Positions 11,196 through 23,618 of a DNA stretch of 64,000 nucleotides are shown here, one piece after another. This stretch comes from Mercurialis annua (taxonomy: Eukaryota; Streptophyta; Magnoliopsida; Malpighiales; Euphorbiaceae), in contig NC_065571.1 of NCBI RefSeq assembly GCF_937616625.2, positions 31,457,879 through 31,521,878 on the forward strand. The letters run 5' to 3'. How positions within the stretch are numbered: the first letter of the stretch is position 1; each line of letters starts with the position of its first letter. The notes beneath the pieces are model-generated. The model was not told where the DNA came from. It ran no database searches and saw nothing but the letters and a program-made list of their open reading frames with translations. Made by a program: the position numbers and the translations under genes.

Positions 11196-11536
11196 TGTAC
11201 AAACTCTGATTTTGTAACTACTACTGTTTGTATATTATTTACAGTTATTATGTAGTAGTTGTTTAATTAAATGGTTTATCGGGTATCACTGATACCGTGT
11301 TTGTGTATCATGATGTCGTTATGTTTGTTACAGGGTGGTTTGTGATACTTTTTACAGGTGGTGTTGCTCTGTTTTCAGATGTTATATTGCCAGTTTTTCT
11401 GAAAATAGTTTTATAACTCATATAATGTTTTTAAAACGCGAAAACTTTATAGTGAAATTTAGGCTTGCTACGGGTTTCGGAGCTACCACTCCCATTCCAT
11501 AGCGCCGGTCTCGGCCCGAGATTTCGGGTCGTGACA
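11196..11536 (+). mobile_element. 3' end fragment of a third LTR, interrupted by the chromovirus
   Basis: 341 bp ending GCGCCGGTCTCGGCCCGAGA, then TTTCGGGTCGTGACA at 11536, the same type of LTR terminus as the neighbours but a different sequence. The satellite starts at the next base. The chromovirus 3' LTR ends immediately before it, so the chromovirus inserted into this older LTR; the rest of it should lie left of the nest. No gene in this stretch. Confidence 0.75.
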
Positions 11537-14500
11537 CGTACGTTTGTAAACATTCGGCTTAAATTGCTAAAAAGGTGAAATGTTTTGATTTGTTTTGTAA
11601 CGTTTGTAAACGTTAGGCTTAAATAGCTAAAAAGGGGGAATGTTTAGATTTGTTTCCTAATATTTATAAATGTTTGGCTTAAATTATTAAAAATGTGAAA
11701 CGATTGGATTTTGTTCGTAACGTTTTAAACGTTTGGTTTAAATTGCTAAAAATGTGAAACGCTCAGATTTGATTCGTAACGTTTGTAAACGTTTGGCTGA
11801 AAGTTCTAAAAAGTTGAAACATAATTTTGTTTCGTAATGTTTGTAAACTTTTGCCTTAAATCTCTAAAAAGGTTAAACGTTAGAATTTTTTTTGTAACGT
11901 TTGTAAACGTTCGGCTTAAATCGCTGAAAAGGTAAAACATTTGGTTTTATTTTGTAACCTTTGTAAACGTTCGACTTAAATCGCTAAAAAGGTGACAAAT
12001 TTGGATTTGTTTCATAACGTTTTAAACGTTTGGATTTGTTTCGAAACGTTTGGAGTTGTTTCGTAACATTTGTAAACATTTGGCTTTAATCACTAAAAAG
12101 GTGAAACACTTGGATTTGTTTCGTAACGTTTGTAAACGTTTGGCTTAAATATCTAAAAAGGTGAAAGGCTTGGATTTGTTTCGTAACATTTAGCTTAAAT
12201 TGCTAAAAAGGTGAAACGTTAGGATTTGTTTCATACGTTTGCAAACGTTTGGCTTAAATCACTAAAAAGGTGAAACGTTTGGTTTTTTTCGTAACATTTG
12301 TAAACGCTTCGATTAGTTTCATAACGTTTTAAACGTTTGGTTTTGTTTCGTAACGTTTGTAAACGTTTCGCTTAAATCGCTAAAGAGGTGAAACGTTTGG
12401 TTTTATTTCGTAATGTTTGTAAACGTTTGGCTTAAATTGCTAAAAAGGTAAATCATTTGGACTTGTTTCGTAATGTTTGTAAACGTTTGGGTTCAATCGC
12501 TAAAAAGGAAAAACGTTTGGATTAGTTTCGTAATATTTTTTAAACTTTTGGCTTAAATAGCTAAAAAGGTGAAACGTTTGGATTTGTTTCGTCGCGTTTG
12601 TAAATATTTGGCTTAAATCGCTAAAGAGGTGAAACTTTTGGATTTGTTTTGTAATATTTGTAAACGTTTTGCTTAAATCGCTAAAAAGGTGAATTTGCTT
12701 GGATTTGTTTCAAAACGTTTGTAAACGTTTTGCTTAAATCGCTAAAAAGGTGAAACGTTTGGCTTTGTTTCGTAACATTTTGTAAACGTTTGGCTTAAAT
12801 TGCTAAAAAGGGGAAACGTTTAGATTTGTTTCGTAATGTTTGTAAACGTCTGGCTTTAATTGCTAAAATTGTGAAACGTTTGGATTTGTTTTTAAACGTT
12901 AGGTTTAAATTGCTAAAAAGGTGAAACGCTTGGAATTTTTTCGTAATGTTTGTTAACGTTGGCTTAAATTTCTAAAAAGTTGAAACACTTGGATTTGTTT
13001 CGTAACGTTTATAACCGTTTGGCTTAAATCGCTAAAAAGGTGAAACGTTTAGTTTTGTTTTGCAATGTTTGTAAACGTTTGGCTTAAATTGCTAAAAAGG
13101 TGAATCATTTGGATTTGTTTCGTAACGTTTGTAAACATTTGGGTTAAATCGCTGAAAAGAACAAACGTTTGGATTTGTTTCGTAACATTTTGTAAACTTT
13201 TGGCTTAAATCGCTAAAAAGGGGAAACGTTTGGATTTGTTTCGTCATGTTTGTAAACGTTTGGCTTAAATTGCTAAAAAGTGAAACGTTTGGATTTGTTT
13301 CGTAACGTTTGTAATCTTTTAGCTTAAATCGATAAAAAGGTGAAACGTTTGGTTTTGTTTTGTAACCTTTGTAAACGTTTGGTTTAAATTGCTGAAAGTG
13401 TGAAACGTTCGGATTTGTTTCGCAGCGTATTAAACGTTTGGTTTGAATTGCTAAAAAGGTGTAACACTTGGATTTGTTTCGTACAGTTTGTAAATGTTTG
13501 GGTTCAATCGCTAAAAAGGCGAACCGTTTGGATTTGTTTCGTAACGTTTGTAAACTTTTGGCTGAAATCGCTACAAAGGTGAAACATATGGATTTGTTTC
13601 GTCATGTTTGTAAATGTTTGGCTTAAATCTCTAAAGTGGTGAAACGTTTGGATTTGTTTCGTAACGTTTGTTAACGATTGCCTTAAATCGCTAAAAAGGT
13701 GAAACGTTTGGATTTGTTTCGTAACGTTTGTAAACGTTTGGCTTAAATCGCTAAAAAGGGGAATCTTTTGGATTTGTTTCGTAACGTTTGTAAACGTTTG
13801 GGTTCAATCGCTAAAAAGGTGAAACGTTCGGGTTTGTTTAGAAACGTTTCTAAACATTTGGCTTAAATCACTAAAAAGAAGAGATGTTTTGTTTTGCAGC
13901 GTTTGTAACCGTTTGGATTTGTTTCGTAACGTTTAATTCGTAACGTTTTCAAACGTTTGGCTTAAATCGCTAAAAAGATGAGAGGTTTGGTTTTATATCG
14001 TAATGTTTATTAAAGTTTGGTTTAAATCGCAAAAAAGGTGAATCTTTTGGATTTGTTTCGTAACGTTTGTAAACGTTTGGGTTCAATCGCTAAAAAGGTG
14101 AAACGTTCGGATTTGTTTAGAAACGTTTGTAAACGTTTGGCTTAAATCGTTAAAAAGGTGAAATGTTTGGATTTGTTTCATAACGTTTGTAAATGTTTAG
14201 CTTAAATTGCTAAAAAGGTGAAACGCTTGGATTTGTTTAGTAACGTTTGCAAATGTTTGGCTTAAATTGCTAAAAAGGTGAAAGGCTTTGATTTTTTATG
14301 TAACATTTAGCTTAAATTGCTAAAAAGGTTAAACGTTTGGATTTGTTTCATATGTTTGCAAACGTTTGGCTCAAATCGCTAAAAAGGTGAAACGTTTGGT
14401 TTCCTTTCGTAACATTTGAAAACATTTCGATTTGTTTTGTAACATTTTAAACGTTTGGTTTTGTAACGTTTGTAAACGTTTGGCTTAAATCGCTAAAAAG

Positions 14501-16269
14501 GAGAAACGTTTGGTTTTGTTTCGTAATGTTTGTAAACGTTTGGCTTAAATTGCTAAAAAGGTGAATCATTTGGATTTGTTTCGTAAAGTTTGTAAACGTT
14601 TGGGTTAAATCGCTAAAAAGACAAAACGTTTGGATTTGTTTCGTAACATTTTGTAAACGTTTGGCTTAAATCGCTAAAAAGGTGAAACGTTTGGATTTGT
14701 TTTGTCACGTTTGTAAATGTTTGGCTTAAATCGCTAAAGAGGTGAAACGTTTGGATTTGTTTTGCAACTTTTGTAAACGTTTGGCTTAAATCGCTAAAAA
14801 GGGGAAACGTTTGGATTTGTTTCGTATCGTTTGCAAACGTTTGCTTTAAATCGCTAAAAAGGTGAAACGCTTGGATTTGTTTCACAACGTTTGTAAACGT
14901 TTGGATTAATTTACTAAAAAGGTAAAACGCTTTGATTTGTTTCGAAACGTTTGTAAACGTTTGGCTTAAATTGCTAAAAAGGTGAAACATTTGGATTTGT
15001 TTCATAACCTTTGTAAACGTTTGGCTTAAATCGGTGAAACATTTGGATTTTTTTCGACACGTTTGTAAATGTTTGGCTTAAATCGCTAAAAATATGAAAC
15101 GTTTGGATTTGTTTCTATAACTTTTTAAATGTTTGACTTCAATCGCTAAAAAGGTGAAACGTTTGGATTTGTTTCGTAACGTTTGTAAATGTTTGGCATA
15201 AATAGCTTAAAAGGTGAAATGTTTGGATTTGTTTCGTAAAGTTTAGTTTAAACCGGTAAAATGGGGAAACATTTGGATTTGTTTCGTAACGTTTGTAAAC
15301 GTTTGGCTCAAATTGCTAAAAAGGTGAAATATTAGGTTTTGTTTCGTAATGTTTGTAAATGTTCGGCCTAAATAACTAAAAAGGTGAAACTTTTTGATTT
15401 GTTTCCAAACGTTTGTAAACGTTTGGCTTAAATTGCAAAAAAGGTGAAACGCTTGTATTTGTTTCATAGCGTTTGCAAACGTTGGGCTTAAACTACTACA
15501 AAGATGAAACGCTTAAATTTGTTTCGGAACGTTTGTAAACGTTTAGCTTAAATTGCTAAAAAGGTGAAACGCTTTGATTTGTTTCGTAACATTTGTAAAC
15601 GTTTGGTATAAATTGCTAAAAAGGGGAAACGATTGATTTTGTTTCGTAACGTTTGTAAGGGTTTTGCTTAAATTGCTAAAATTGTGTAATGTTTGGATTT
15701 GTTTCGTAACGTTTTAAACGTTTGGTTTTGTTTCGTAACGTTTGTAAACGTTTCGCTTAAATCGCTGATAGGTGAAACGTTTAGATTTGTTTCGTAACGT
15801 TTGTAAATGTTGGCTTAAATTGCTTAAAAGGCGAAACGTTTGGATTTGTTTCGTAACGTTTGTAAATGTTTGGCTTAAATCGCTAAAAAGGTGTAACATT
15901 TGGATTTGTTTCGTATCGTTTGTAAACGTTTTGCTTAAATCGCTAAAAAGGTGAAACATTTTAAATTTCGTAACGTTTGTAAACGTTTGACTTAAATTGC
16001 TAAAAAGGTGAAACGCTTGGATTTATTTCATAACGTTTGTAAACGTTTGGTTTTAATTGCTGAAAAGGGGAAACGTTTGGATTTGTTTCGTGACGTTTTA
16101 AATGTTTGGTTTTATTTCGTAACGTTTGTAAACGTTCGGCTTAAATCGCTAAAAATGTGAAACGTTTGTATTTGTTTCATAAAGTTTGTAAACGTTTGGC
16201 TTAAATCGCTAAAAAGGTAAAACATTTGGATTTGTTTCGTAACGTTTGTAAACGTTTGGTTAAATTGCT
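11537..16269. repeat. 60-bp satellite array, block 1 (about 79 monomers)
   Basis: Tandem 60-bp monomers. Each typically contains GTGAAACGTTTGGATTTG, the dyad AACGTTTGTAAACGTT, GGCTTAAATCGC and TAAAAAG. Monomers are diverged and some are truncated to about half length (for example near 12025-12060). Older higher-order structure is visible: a run starting near 12400 resembles runs near 13051 and 14515, and 13760-14030 resembles 14040-14320. The frames at 13400-13582, 14613-15005 and 15714-15959 are satellite translations. The array is cut at 16269 by the LARD. Confidence 0.97.
16265..16269. other. Left target-site duplication of the LARD (TTGCT)
   Basis: TTGCT of the satellite monomer immediately precedes the LTR at 16270 and recurs at 26864-26868 right after the other LTR, where it continues into AAAAAGGTG. 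The two flanks together rebuild a normal monomer, so this is a clean 5-bp duplication. Confidence 0.95.
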
Positions 16270-19200
16270 TGTCACGACCCAATTTCATGAATTGTGACCG
16301 GCGCTAGGGTATGGGTATGGTTGTATCAAAACCCGTAGCAAGCCTTACGGAAATTAAATAAACATTTAAACCTGCAGAAAACTGCTCGGGGCCAACCGAG
16401 ACTCCAACCTAAGTCTAGCAATTTATAATACAGTCCTAACATAAATAACTTAAGTATCTGAAATATTCCACAGCATGCGTTAAATATAATAATAAAATAT
16501 TCCAGTGTAAACATGCTAATAATAAATAATCGGTCTAATCGACAAAACCAATGCAATAACAAATGTAATATATAAACTAGTTCTACTACGGTCTAAGAGT
16601 TTGAAAACAGAAACTAGTTTAATAACATAAAAACCTCCGAGGAATCAAAAGAATCGGAGTGGACCAGCTTTTAAATCATAAACCTGTAAAATTTGGGAAA
16701 ACAACGGGGTCAGATATACTGAGATGAGTTCGCAATACTATTTACATTTATTAAGTTTAAAACCCTTAAATCAAAACATTTTTATACTAATATAATATGA
16801 TTATGGAAAACAGTATTGAAATGATCCCAGCGTAAGTATGACATAGCATACTGATAAATCCAGAGTGGACGGGAACAAATCCTCGTCATATATATACCAG
16901 CGTAAGCAAGACTTTAGTCTGCCGATTCCCAGAGTACTTACCGGTGCACACAGTCTCGATACAAACCTATCGAGCAGCTCGTTTCAATCCAGATCCATAA
17001 TACGGAAAAAAACGGTTCAAAAGCATTTATAATATTAAAATATAATGCGGTACTTAATAAAGCGGTAAATAGCACTACAAACTCACTGCTTGCTTATCCA
17101 CGTGAATCTTGGCAAACAGCTAACCATGCGTAGACTCCGAAGCACGAGCAGTCGACGGTCTAAAACAATATGTAAGTTAAAATCCATTTAACCCCTAACT
17201 TTAAGAATACTAGACACCACATATGACTAGCACAAAATCAAGTCAAGCACAAACACAACCAGCACAGAATGGATAATTAATTACATAAAGACCCGAGCCA
17301 AAGTACGAACCACATCGAGTAACACAATACTCAATAAATAAATAAGTCAAGTCTATTGGATTTCCGCTTTAAAATTCGTTCCGGAAAATATTACTTAATT
17401 AATAAATAAATAACAACTTAAATTCATTTCCTCAAATATTGGGTTAGCCGAGTTACCAATAACTACCAAGCTACCTCACATGTCGGGTGACCCAAGTCTA
17501 ACCCGACACAAATATTTTATCACTTTGATAAAATAGGTATATTTATATCCAATTATAAACCATAATTTATAATTACAGAAACAACTTTAATAAAATAATA
17601 ATCAAAATTTAAAACGGAACTCAAGTAACCAATAGTTACCGCAAAAACTTAACTGAAATAAGTTAAAAATAGTAATTTAAAGTTATATGTAAATTAGCCA
17701 AATTTGCCACCAAACCCATAATTCTCAAAAATAATAGTTAACCGAGTAATTATCCGACAAAAATAATTATAATATAAATATTGTTTCCCGGTGTAAAAAA
17801 AACAAAACAAACACAATTCAACTGAAATCAAATAAAATATTATTTTTAAATTTAAATAATATTATCAAAATTTAAAACGATAGTTGAAAGTCCGGTTTTG
17901 AAATCTGTATTTAACCAATTTAATAACATTAACAAATCATGAAAAACCAACCAATAATCCTTTGAAAATCAAACATAAAAGACACCACTTAAATCAATAG
18001 AAAAAAATCAAATGGAAACATTACAAGATTTCCAGAAACCAAAAGAATTCTAAATCTCAATTTACTTACTAATAACATTATGAGAAAACAATTGGACCAA
18101 TAGAACCCATCAAATATGAATAATCCAAGCCATATTTTGAACAACTAATATTGCCACCCAAAATTCAAACTCAAACTCTCGTGCAATCAAAAACAACAAA
18201 CAGAAATCCAAAAATTCCATAATCTTATAATTAACAAAACAATGAAACTTAAGTTAACCATTTTCTATTAGCAAAACCACTTTTGTACCATTAACAAAAC
18301 CCGCCAAACATCATCAGTCTTAAATCCAGAAAAAAAGAATAAGAAGATCAAAATCAAAGAAGTATCTAACAGTGGCGACAAATAACCTTTGATTTTACAA
18401 ACAACAATTCCAACTGACTACAATTACACAATCAGTTAACATTACTTAAACATATAACTTATAATCAATATCATATAACTCTAATTCTATAAGAAAACGA
18501 TTAAATCAAACAAAGTATGAACATTTAACCCATTAATGTATTGACAGTAACTTAATCAATATTCTGACTTCAAAAAACAAATCAATCTCCATAAATTTTC
18601 GATCAATAAACTGATAACGGCATGAACAAGTACAAGAACAACTGCCCACAATGAATCAAGTAATGATCTCATAACACAAACAGATGAACACAGAAACATA
18701 GGGAGATCGGCAGCCATTATCGTAGAGAGAAACGGCAGCCATCGCACAACAAAACAATGAATCGATCTAACGTAACTCAAGAGATTCGAACGTACCAAAA
18801 TTAAGATTACACGCCAAAGATTTTCTGAGAAGGATGGGGTTTCTATGATGAAAGAGACGACCTCAGAACAATGCTATATAGATGAACGTAACAAGTTACG
18901 AAACATAAGTAACAAAAACATAACAACGCAGAGAATTGACGTACCGTTAGAACACAACAAAGCTCGATATGGTTCAGAAGTAATCCGGTTCAGATTTGAC
19001 ATGAGAAACGATCTAACACGATGATAGAACAAACCAACGTAACGAGTTATGAAATGGCAAAAGGATAATGAACGAAACAACAAGAACGGAGAGACTGAAA
19101 ATTTACTAGGTTCAAAAGCGATAGAGAAGAAGAGAGACGTATGATTATTTTAGTGTAAGTTTAGGATCTTAGGCGGCTAGGGTTGAGAGATTTATAAGGG

Positions 19201-19518
19201 AAAAATATAAGAGTTAAACGGTTACTTAAAAAAAAAACCTAAACAATTAAATAAGGAAGAACAAAGCAGCTCATTAGAGGCCTACCAAAATTTCACACAA
19301 TTTAAACATGGGCCAACCAAAAGCATGGAAGAATTATAATTTTAAAAGAATAGATTTTGCATGGGCTTGTATGGCCAAACCAATAAATTTAAACAAAAAC
19401 GTGGCCAACCCGAACCAGCATAAAACAAAAATTTATTCAAACCACGAATTCGTAAACGACTCCAAAAATTTCCGAAAACTAATAGAAAAAAAAATTAATT
19501 TTCTTACGGGGTATTACA
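16270..19518 (-). repeat. 3' LTR of the LARD (3249 bp)
   Basis: Starts TGTCACGACCC and ends GGGGTATTACA on the plus strand. Nearly identical to 23619-26863. The small minus frames at 16326-16562, 18556-18798 and 18874-19083 recur in the other LTR only because the LTR is repeated. No recognised protein. Confidence 0.96.
19178..19197 (-). promoter_or_regulatory. Putative promoter core in the LARD 3' LTR
   Basis: The minus strand reads TTATAAATCTCTCAACCCTAG then CCGCC: a TATA box (19191-19197) with AACCCTAGCC just downstream, followed by a CT-rich leader (TCTCTCTTCTTCTCTATCGC). This arrangement is typical of plant promoters and matches the other LTRs here. Confidence 0.55.
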
Positions 19519-19553
19519 TTCTCCCCAACTTATTAAAAATTCGTCCTCGAATT
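19519..19553 (-). other. Polypurine tract and hairpin of the LARD
   Basis: The minus strand reads AATTCGAGGACGAATT (19553-19538), a 6-bp stem with AGGA loop, then AGTTGGGGAGAA (19530-19519) adjoining the LTR. Nearly the same sequence as 8272-8306 in the pol-bearing element. Confidence 0.9.
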
Positions 19554-22500
19554 TACCACAAAACCGAAGTACAATAAAACCACGAACAGCGCGCCCGAAA
19601 ACCATTCCTAACACAAAAATTAAGAGTTAACGATTTCCAAATAGATTTAACAGAAAACAATTACGCACCTCAAATTCTGAATTTCCATAGCACTTTACGA
19701 ACGAATGAGAAACCCAAACAGAAACGAAATACAAATTGCATAATTCAGCCTATTCAAGACACAACCGCAATCTCAATAGATTTCTCGCGAACGACAATTT
19801 TTTTAGAGCACTGCTCACTAACTTCAAGCAATAACCACAATTGGCTATACTAGCTTCCGCTTAACAAAGCAACCAAGCAAAATAATAAGTCATCCTGATT
19901 AAATACGCTCTCACAAAAATCACAACTGAAAACTAAACACCATAAGAATCGTTCTGGTTTAACCAACTAAGATCTACTCGACAATATTATCAACTTCGCA
20001 AACCAAGACGCAAGAAAAACACATAACACAATTCCAAGAGATACATAACTTAGACTTTTGACAACAATTCTCCAAACTGATAAACACGAAAATTCTAAGT
20101 TAACTCGCAAATCCAAAAAAAATTTATCATCCAACTACAACCTCGAATCCCACAAAAGATCATTTAGATCAAAACCGTACTTTAATCAATTCATTGGTTA
20201 TGTTCAAAACAATTTATTTTTTTTTGAAAACGATTTTCCGCAACATACTGATTTTTTTTTTTGCAAACACAAAATATCATTTAATAAAATTATCTGTATC
20301 TAATTAAAAGTCTTTAGTTTCACAAGTTACATTTTATTTTTCAAACCAAAAATAAATAAATTATGGGAAAATTTTCCAATTTGTAACCGCACCAAAATAG
20401 TCAAACACTCTCAATTGAAATAACTTCTGAACCTTACTTTCAAAATAAATTCACGATTTTATAAAAATGTTCATTTAAAAAAAAAATCCACTTTTAATCA
20501 AAACAGACAAAATTTCATCTCTTCCTCATAAATTAAATTTTGCAAATAAGAATCCCTTCATTTACGAAATAATTTCCATACTAGTACCAAAACTTTTTAA
20601 AACAGAAATCGAATCCGTAAAAACAAAATTTCTTTTAAGTTTGTGTAAAAACACACGTAGTGCATAACCAAATTCCTTAAACCAACAATCCTCAAATCAT
20701 AAACCATAAGTTGACACAATTCTATGCAACCCGAACTCAATATTTTATCGCACTTACCACAACTAAACCTCGAGTATGACTTATAATCATAGTTCTCCTT
20801 TATAAAATACGGATACTTCAACAATATAAAACAAATCCTTACTATGCAATTTCTCCTAAATCACCACCGTCATCACAGAGTATTTGTCTAGTCTCCGACC
20901 AAATAAAAATTTCAAAACCGTTTGAAATTTAATAACCTTTTAAACACCATTTTCATAATATAACTCGCGAGTTTATAACAAAATATTTTTTTTTTGAAAA
21001 GTCCCTCTGATAAAATTTATTTTACATAATTGTGCGTCAGGGTGATGACAGCTCTCATCCCCAAAGAGTTGCATTCAACCCTAATAATTTAATGTCGTGA
21101 TGAATGTTCTAAATGCATGTATCAATTATTTATTTCTCTTTTAATTAGTGATCATACTCAATGCTCAATGCAGTTTTCTATTCGTGGCATTTCACATGCA
21201 TGTTCATGACATGTCTGGGCACAATTACGTGATAAAACATTTCAATTTCTTTAACAAGTTAATATTTGAAATCAATTTTTTTTTTGAAACATTTTCTAGA
21301 CATTACACTCTGTGAGACGTGCACTCGTCCATCTTGACATATTTGCCCATCTCTATTATCCTAGTCCACCAATTTGCATTATCAAAAAAAAAAATCCCAA
21401 AACGAAACTAAAAATTTACCTAACAACAGTTCCCCCTCAAATTTTCCAAAGGCAGCAAACAACACGAACGCCTTCACAGCTCTATTATCAGTTTTGGTAT
21501 TTCACCGATCAACCTAATAAAAGATGCCAGTGTATTACTACACTGATCAACCTCGAACACAGTCTCCACATTCTTTTCCAGAATGCCGAAAGCCGAAAGA
21601 TTTAGATACACCAATTTATCACAAACGAGCCCGACGAAAAAAAACGCATAACGCTTGAAATTCCCACACATGTGGCAAACACTCACGAGTAGAATTATTC
21701 CACCGGTGATGAGTAATATAACTCAAATTGCCTTCCTCTAACCAGGACAGATTTGAAATCGAATCTGCGAACAGCTCTTGAGAATCGGTCCTCAAATTTA
21801 TTGATAAGAAAATTAATCACTTCTATTTCCAGGGTCAAACGTTCGATCCGGCTAAACAATTAGAACATCTAAACTAATCGCAGGGTCAAAACAAAGGTTT
21901 GAATCGCATATCGATGCCAACGCCAAAGTTAAGTCAAAGAAAAACTAGCGAGGAATACCCTCACGTGCTACTCCGCACAATGAGGTCAACGGGGACAAAA
22001 CTGATATGGCTTAACTTAAACAAACATGAGAGGCAAGAATAATGACACAGTACTATAGGTTAAGAATTGATCACACATCCGAAAAACACTTAAACATCTT
22101 GTAGTAACACAATTACTCATTAGGGTAGCTAACCAATATAATTCCAAAAGATTAAGCATGCAACATCTTATATGGTCAACGAATTCCTACCGACATGGTG
22201 ACAACTCGAAACAACCCGTAATTGATGAAAATTTAAATCATACAATAACATTTTCAACACATCAACTTAAATCAAAATAATAAAGATATTGGTCAAAAAG
22301 TACTTATCAAAGACCACTTCGAAAGATAAAATTTATAAAATATACTTCAAGTTCATGTCGAGCCCCACAGTTTTAAAATCATTTTCCGGAAAACCTCTTT
22401 ACAAACTATGGTTATAATTGTTCCCAAACGCCTCAATTTAAAATCATCGAGTTAGCTAAGTGATTACCACTTCCAAGCTAAACTCTAAATTTGGGTGACC

Positions 22501-23602
22501 CAAATCAAACCCACAATTACCATTTGAAAAATGTATACAAAACATTTTCAAATCCAGAAAAAACGCATTTTAAACAAATTCCAATCTTTTCAAAATAGGA
22601 AGCTCGACGTCACTCAAATGACAACATCAGACTCATCACCCAAGTGAGAAAACAATTTTAACAACATTTCCAGAAACAAAAACTTCAGTCAAAAACTAGT
22701 AAATCGAGCATAATACCAACAACGCCAAAGTGTTGAGAAACTACAAAAGGATAAAATCACAAAATTTATCTTTAATCGTCAAAGCGATATAATCTTTAAA
22801 AATAATAATTATTTCAAAAGCAAATGTTCTTAGAAATACCAAGCTAGCTTAATTTTTTCAAAAAAATTCAAGAAACTCATTTTATTTCAAAATAACAACC
22901 CTTTTCAATTCTTAGTTAAATGTAAAATTTTGAAATACAAAAATTTCATTTTTCTGCCAAGATACTGAATATAATATTTTAGGGTATCGTGTCCAGACTA
23001 CTCATTTGACTTTTTGCATCAAAACACTAGTTAGGTAAAAATAATATTCTTAAGAAAATTTAAAACAATACGTGGCCAACAACGTAATCCACAAAACGTG
23101 AAAAAGATTTTTCAGTTAAAAATCATTTAATGCCGAAACAATGTCAAGTCTAACAAAATATTATATATATATTTTTTTATCAAGGCTCTCGGCCAAAACG
23201 AGAAGTACTCATAAAATAATTGAACGTCAACAATTTTTATTAAAGGCATAAAAGAGCCAAAAATTTATCACCCAGTGAAACGCATGACAACATGATAAGA
23301 AAATAACATCATGCCCAATCATGAATTAAAGCAAATTACCAAAATAAGATTTTCCGAGAATTCAAAAGCAATAAAATCACCCAAGCGAAAGAGCATCAAC
23401 AGCAGAAACATTAGCATCAAATCAAGACATAAATATGACTGACTCGACACAATCCTATCGGTGTAGGAAGGAATTTTTAAAATCAAAAGATGACGTTTCA
23501 AAGACAAGACATGAATCCTACTTCCGCAGTAGTACCTATGACTCAGTAACAATTTAACAGAGTAAACACATAGCATGCAAATGGCCTTGGTTTGAAACCA
23601 AA

Positions 23603-23614
23603 GCTCTGATACCA
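23603..23614 (-). other. Primer-binding site of the LARD (initiator tRNA-Met)
   Basis: The minus strand reads TGGTATCAGAGC, separated by 4 nt (23615-23618) from the 5' LTR. It fixes the minus orientation of the element. Confidence 0.95.
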
Positions 23615-23618
23615 AGTT

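Larger units (their letters stand above)
19519..23618 (-). other. Non-coding internal region of the LARD (4.1 kb)
   Basis: A+T-rich. All frames are short (at most 101 codons, at 23319-23624, which overlaps the primer site and LTR). None shows RT, RNase H, integrase, protease or zinc-knuckle motifs. A block at about 20970-21330, including GATGACAGCTCTCATCCCC and GTCTGGGCACAATTACGTG, is conserved with 600-960 of the left element and may be a packaging or leader element; that function is inference. Confidence 0.85.

Noticed and set aside
14613..15005. 130-codon minus-strand frame (and similar frames across the satellite) as a repetitive protein gene
   Set aside because: It is the satellite read in its one open frame. 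Neighbouring monomers carry stops and frameshifts, and nothing else looks like a gene. Kept only as an observation on period and phase.
11537..16269. Telomeric or interstitial telomere repeat
   Set aside because: The monomer has no TTTAGGG arrays. The only telomere-like motif seen is the short AAACCCTA in LTR promoters.
18556..18798. 80-codon minus frame repeated at 25903-26145 as a conserved gene
   Set aside because: The repetition only reflects the two LTRs. The differences between copies show no sign of coding constraint and no domain is recognisable.
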